From: Euglena gracilis
Lineage: Eukaryota > Euglenida > Euglenophyceae > Euglenales
Reading direction: 5' to 3'
DNA: 64,000 bases
Assembly (NCBI GenBank): GCA_039621445.1
Contig: CP154955.1
Span: 20,272,867 to 20,336,866, forward strand
Position numbers and translations under genes: made by a program. Numbering within the stretch: position 1 is the stretch's first letter; each line of letters opens with the position of its first letter. Under the pieces are notes generated by a model. The model was not told the DNA's origin, ran no database searches, and saw only the letters and a program-made list of their open reading frames with translations. Positions 1 to 64,000 of this stretch are shown here, piece after piece.

Positions 1-6
1 CACGAG

Positions 7-358
7 NNNNNNNNNNNNNNNNNNNNNNNNNNNNNNNNNNNNNNNNNNNNNNNNNNNNNNNNNNNNNNNNNNNNNNNNNNNNNNNNNNNNNNNNNNNNNN
101 NNNNNNNNNNNNNNNNNNNNNNNNNNNNNNNNNNNNNNNNNNNNNNNNNNNNNNNNNNNNNNNNNNNNNNNNNNNNNNNNNNNNNNNNNNNNNNNNNNNN
201 NNNNNNNNNNNNNNNNNNNNNNNNNNNNNNNNNNNNNNNNNNNNNNNNNNNNNNNNNNNNNNNNNNNNNNNNNNNNNNNNNNNNNNNNNNNNNNNNNNNN
301 NNNNNNNNNNNNNNNNNNNNNNNNNNNNNNNNNNNNNNNNNNNNNNNNNNNNNNNNNN
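7..358. other. Assembly gap (run of N)
   Basis: There are 352 undetermined bases between a six-base stub (CACGAG) and the first sequence of the copy A duplication. The gap sits at the left edge of the duplicated block, so the true left breakpoint cannot be seen. Confidence 0.99.
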
Positions 359-667
359 AGGGCGTTCCAGACCACCCCCCACCCTTCGGACTCAGGGGGG
401 GTCCGAACCCCCCCCCCAGGAACCCAAACAATTTTTCTGGCGCTTTGCGCTGGGAAAAATGAAAAACGTTGGTGCTTTGACCGATTTTTCAAAAATTGTG
501 CCAAAACGCAATTTTTTTGCACAGGGGGGGAGTCCGACCCCCACCCCATTTATTTAATACCCTGGACCCCCCGCCAAGCCGATTTCATCCACCCCACCCC
601 CCCCCCGCCTCGTTGGTTGCCGAAACACACAGTGGGAGGGGGTTTGAGCCGGGGCAACCCCTTCCAG

Positions 668-21131
<20,464 letters not shown>

Positions 21132-21627
21132 GGGACCTCCGCTTCGTCCTGTGCGGCGCGCTTTATGCGTCCCGCGGCGTTCCATTTTTTTTTTGGGTTG
21201 CGCACGGCCGAATGCGGACGTACCTGCGGTCCAGCGACCCGCCAGCGCCGCCGACGTCCAGTCCGGGGACGCGGTCGGTCTGCTCCCCTTCCCCCTGACC
21301 GAGGCCGACAGCACGCCTTCCACCCACCGCGTTCGGTTCGCGGGCCGACACTGCCGTCCCCCGCTTTGCTCATCCGCCCCCCCCCCCCGGGATCCCCCCG
21401 AGTTTCACACGCCTGAGCAACAGCGGTGGGTCAGCAAGCACCTGGCGAGGGCATCCCCCCTTGCCTGCCTGCCAGCGAGCCACCAGACAAATCGGCCATT
21501 TTCACACAATAGCCCCATCTGCTTGAAGACGACCTCAACGAACCCCCTCCCCTGGTGAAGATATCCTGGGAGTCTTCAAGATATTCTGATGGTCTTTTGT
21601 GGTCAAGATTGCTCGTTTCTATTGGCC

Positions 21628-21633
21628 AATAAA
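21628..21633 (+). promoter_or_regulatory. Poly(A) signal AATAAA of AQR copy A
   Basis: The AATAAA hexamer lies about 500 bases after the copy A stop. It is followed by T-rich and GT-containing sequence, as expected for a cleavage region. It marks the likely end of the copy A transcript. Confidence 0.6.
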
Positions 21634-23689
21634 GGCTCGTTTTTTTCCGTTTTCAGTGTTTTTTTTTTAGCTTTTGGACTCCGAACAACCGTGCTTTTTT
21701 AATTAATTTTCTTCTGCACACCCTCCCGCCGACCAAGCAAAGCAGATCGACAAATACAGCTTCTTTTTTTTTTTAAATTCAAAAGACCCCCCCCCCCGGG
21801 GGGTGGGTGGGTCCGGGGTCTGGGGCCGGAGTCCTGGGTAAAGGTTTCGGCGCAAAGGGCCAAAAATTTTTTGGGAAACGCCCTCAGACAGCCTGATTTT
21901 GTGGGGTCCCCCCGGGTTTTAAAGAGCCTGGACCAATAACCCCGAGGATTAGGGAGCTGACCCAGGGTCAAGGTCAGATGGGGTCCGACAGAGGTGAGTA
22001 ACCTGCTTTCAGAGGGTGATAAATTTTAAATTAATAAATTGATAATCAATTTTAAGTTAGATAAAATCTTGAAACAAACGGCGGCGCTGATGAAAGACAG
22101 CAGAAGGTAGCCAGCTGCTTTCTTCAGCTTTCTTTGAAGAAAGGTGTCCAAAATTTGTGGCCCTGAAAAAACCATTTGGAATCTATCTTCTCCCAGAATC
22201 ACATTACGTGTTGCAAGTTATTCGCAAGCAGCCCTCCACCCATCCACCAAATCAGCTCATATGTACTCTGAGGATCCAGAGGGTCTTGTATATCTGAGTT
22301 GCAATTGGGGTCCAACGCCGAAAATATCCATTTCCCAAGGTCATAAACTGTAAACTGACCTGTGAAATAACCCAACCTTTTTGAAAGGCCTTGGACCTCA
22401 CCTCATCAGTTAATTTGCGATTGGCAGGGGGGTGAGTAAAATGGTAACCGCCCCCCCCCCCCCAGTGGAAGCACAGGATCCAAGTAAAAGTGCATCCGTT
22501 TCTGCCACCGCCAAAGGAAAGAGAACAAATCGAAGAAACCCAGCAAGTAAATACAGGGAGAAGCAGGGATGGATGGGAAGCCCTTCGGTATTGAGGTAGG
22601 TGGTACGGGGGGGGGTCCCGACCACCCCCCCCCTTGGGGGTAAGCTGGTAGAGGGGGGGTCCGGACCACCCCCCCCTAGATGTTGGGAGGGGGGGTCTGG
22701 ACCCCCACCCCCCCCCTCCTTGACAGGTGCCAAAATGCGCGCCGGAAAATGAGCAAAAAACAAACACCCCTTTTGCTGACTTTTGGACATATCGCCCATT
22801 TTTTGATGTGTTGGTGTTTTTCCGCCAAAAAATGTTCAAAAAATTTCAAAAATGAGCATTTTTGGATTGATTTTCAAAGAAAAATCAGGTATTTTTGACC
22901 GATTTCGACCCAATTTCCGGCCTTTTGCTCGTCCATGAAATCGAAAAATTTTCGGCCCCCCCTCAGTTTCGAGGTAGGAGGGGGGGTCCGACCCACCCCC
23001 CCCCCTCAAAACTTCCCATCCCACCCTGGGGAGAAGCGTGGAGCATAATTTTTTTTTGCTGGTCAACCCAACCAGCCCCAAAGCCTCTGCAAGTTGCCAA
23101 AATGTCGATGTGGACTTTGTTGGTATCATGAAAGTTGGTTCGTGGCAAATGATGAAAATTTAGGTGAGTTCTTTGCACGGCCAATCTTGTTGTAGACAAC
23201 TGAAGTCGACAACACAAAGGACTCATCATTTCCCAAATTCTTGCCTGAATTCCTCGCGTCGTTCAAGCAACACAGTTTCATCCATGTCCTGTGTCTTGTG
23301 GTGGCTCGGCTGAAGCCATTTGTAGGGCGGTCCATAAGGGACGGGTTATTTTTTTTTGGTTAAGGACCGCCCCTTAAGGACCGCCCCCCCCCCCAGGGCA
23401 GTTTTGGACCTGAAAAAAATTTTCCGGCGCCTTTGGCGCCGGGTGTTTTTTTGACCCATTTTGGGACCCATATGCAGGCACCTACTACTAAAATGGCCTA
23501 AAATGGCCTATAATGGCCTAAAATGGGGAAATTTTGGGGCCATAGGTACTTGCCAAGGTTGACTGCTTGTTTTTTTTTGAAACAAAAAAACCAGGTTTTT
23601 TTTAAAAAAAACCATGTTTTTTTAAAAAAGAAACTTGTTTTTTAAATATAAAAAAAACGTCACTTTTTGATGACCAAAAAATGCTTTTA

Positions 23690-24540
23690 GAACTTTTTCC
23701 TCGAAAAATGGCCATTTCGCAAAGAAAATTCCCTCAAAACCCTATTTTTCACACCTTCCAAAAAATCAACATTTTCTCAAAATTTTGATTTTGAGAGGTT
23801 TTTGAAGCAAAAAAAATTCCATTGAAAATCCAAAAAATTTGACAGAGAAAAAATGTCAGTAAAATTTGATTGTGCCAAAATTTGGTCCACTTTTTTTGAC
23901 CTTCGTTATTTTCCACCCCCTCCTAAAACTACCAAATTTAACCCTGAAATCTTTGAGATTTTTCTGTGAAAAAATGTGGTTTTCCATCAAAAAATCACCA
24001 ATTTTTTCGGCTTCCAGTTTTGTCGGTTCTAATTTTATCTAGCCCCAATTTTTTCCTCCCCGGTATTTTGGCTTCATTTTTCAAAAAAATTTCAAATTTT
24101 TTCAGCCCAAATCCCCCGTTTCCCCGAAATTGGTGAAAATGCTGCCCAAAATGTTGCCCAAACCCCCCCCCCAAACCCCATTTTTTTCACACCTTCTAAA
24201 ATTTCAACATTTCTCAAAATTTTGATTTTGAGAAATTTTGGAAGCAAAAAAAATGCCACTGAAAATCCAAAAAATTTCCAAGAAAAAAATATCAGTAAAA
24301 TTTGAATGTTCCAAAATTTGGTCCCTTTTTTTTGACCTGCATTTTTTTGACCGCCCTCCTAAAAACTAACAATTTTCAACCCTAAAATTTTAGAGATCTT
24401 TTGGGGGGAAAAAATGTGATTTTCCATCAAAAAAACCATGTATTTTGGGTTCATTTTTCAAAATTTTTGGGTTCATTTTTCAAAGAAAATTTTCCCCGGC
24501 CCAAATCCCCTTTTCCTTATTTTTTGGTTGAAGTGTATGG
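23690..24540. repeat. Two diverged direct copies of an AT-rich repeat
   Basis: 23750-24010 and 24185-24430 share CTCAAAATTTTGATTTTGAG, GAAAATCCAAAAAATTT and CAAAATTTGGTCC in order. A third relative lies at 30365-30505 inside the 650-base element. AAGGACCGCCC boxes flank the region (23380, 24565). Confidence 0.65.
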
Positions 24541-25214
24541 GGACAGGATTCTTTTTTTTTGCTTAAGGACCGCCCTGGCCGTTTGCGTGTGATCGGCCTC
24601 TGGACACGCCACCACCTGCCCCCGGCCACACATGTCCCCCATCCCCGCCCCGCACACCCCCCAGGGCAGTACGGGAATCAGCCAAACAGCCAGGGTCCCT
24701 GGGGGGGGGGGGTCAGTAAGGTGGTATGGTATGGTGGAGACCCCCCTCCAAAAGGAGCAGAACTCACCCTGGTGGGGTACTCAAGATCCCCCAAAAAGTC
24801 AACGTTTTCTTTCCAGCGCTTCGGATCGGAAATGTTTTGGCTTTTTTGACAAAAAAAATCGACAAAAAATGCCAAAAAAAAGTGCCCAAGATGCACCAAA
24901 AATTGCCCAGGCTGGTCCACAAGGCCGGTTTGGGCCGATTTTGGGTTAAAATTTTTCAACCTGGCACTTCCCGGCTGTTCATTTTGGCCCTGCCACTGTG
25001 GGGAGGTCCCCCCCCCCCCCCAGCCCCCCAGCAATCTTTAAGGTACAAAACCATGAACTGTTAGCCAACATGAAAATGATGCCGATTTCTCAGGGGGGAA
25101 GCCCGGCCACGCCAATCTGTACGAGGCTGGCCCCGCCCATCGCTGTGGGGCCGCACAAAGGAAGTTCAGGGTCTCCCCCGAGCGGACCGACCAGCACGTC
25201 TCTGCCGCCCGCAG

Positions 25215-63689
<38,475 letters not shown>

Positions 63690-64000
63690 GGCTGGATGGG
63701 AATCCTGAACATCCTGGGCGGCAGGGTTCAATATAAAGAGGGTATGGTAAAGGATGGGGGGGGTGTCCCTCCCCCTCCTGGTAGGGGTTGGACCACCCCT
63801 TCCCCTTGGCAGGAGTCCAGACCCAGCTGGGGGTCCCAGGGCCCCCCAAAAAAAGTTTAGATTTTGCATTTTTGAAGAAGAAAAAAATGCCCAAGATGGC
63901 ATTTTCGGCGATTTTGGGGGAGGCAAGATTTTTTTTGGCCCGGCGTTTCGCTCCGGGCCAAAAATCGGTCTCCCGGACCGTGCCCTTACCCTCCCCACCT

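Larger units (their letters stand above)
21132..25214. other. 3' UTR, then intergenic or 5'-intron sequence; no exon recognised
   Basis: The first 500 bases are GC-rich 3' UTR. From 21660 on there are dispersed repeats: C-tract blocks at 21786-21905, 22560-22720 and 22975-23020, an AT-rich repeat at 23690-24540, and a repeat of the C-tract plus CGCTTCGG type at 24700-24960. The first exons of copy B should lie here if the gene is complete, but nothing resembling the first 100 residues of Aquarius was found in any + frame. Confidence 0.6.

Overview
The window is eukaryotic DNA, probably animal and perhaps an early vertebrate such as a jawless fish (low confidence). Evidence for this: genes are split into short exons (65-183 bases) with GT...AG borders, GC is very high at third codon positions, interstitial TTAGGG runs match the metazoan telomere motif, there is an AATAAA poly(A) signal, and the introns are full of microsatellites and short transposon-like repeats. 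No bacterial-type genes, CRISPR arrays, tRNA or rRNA genes were recognised.

Only one gene family is present: AQR (Aquarius, intron-binding protein), the SF1 RNA helicase of the spliceosome. Everything runs on the + strand. Copy A (668-21131) holds the 3' half of the gene, from the domain before the helicase core to a stop codon and a poly(A) signal. Copy B starts at about 25215 with exons for the N-terminal scaffold part, reaches the helicase half at 44126, and runs off the right edge just before its last exons. Residues equivalent to about the first 100 of human AQR were not found in either copy.

Layout: 1-6 sequence and 7-358 an N gap; 359-20525 copy A helicase half; 20526-25214 end of copy A and an intergenic or 5' intron stretch; 25215-43812 N-terminal exons of copy B, including a 3.7-kb foldback and tandem-repeat complex at 25563-29264; 43813-64000 a near-identical repeat of 359-20525. 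The repeated block is 20.17 kb in the first copy and 20.19 kb in the second. Its homology runs to the gap on the left and to the window edge on the right. It is either a recent tandem duplication (period about 43.45 kb) or two haplotypes placed in tandem by the assembler.

The two helicase halves carry different lesions. Copy A has a lost splice acceptor and a pair of compensating 2-base indels in the exon at 9713-9860. Copy B has a net 2-base deletion in the exon at 55276-55399. Each copy is intact where the other is broken.

The non-coding DNA is the most unusual part. Several families of roughly 350-400-base elements share one architecture: ends made of C-tracts (G-tracts at the other end) interleaved with a short AT-rich word, plus internal AT-rich sequence. 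Many dispersed repeats also share a small GGCGC...GCGCC stem-loop. The 25.6-29.3 kb complex nests perfect 40- and 50-base palindromes, a roughly 114-base hairpin and TTAGGG runs inside a 1121-base tandem unit, the whole being bracketed by an outer inverted repeat.
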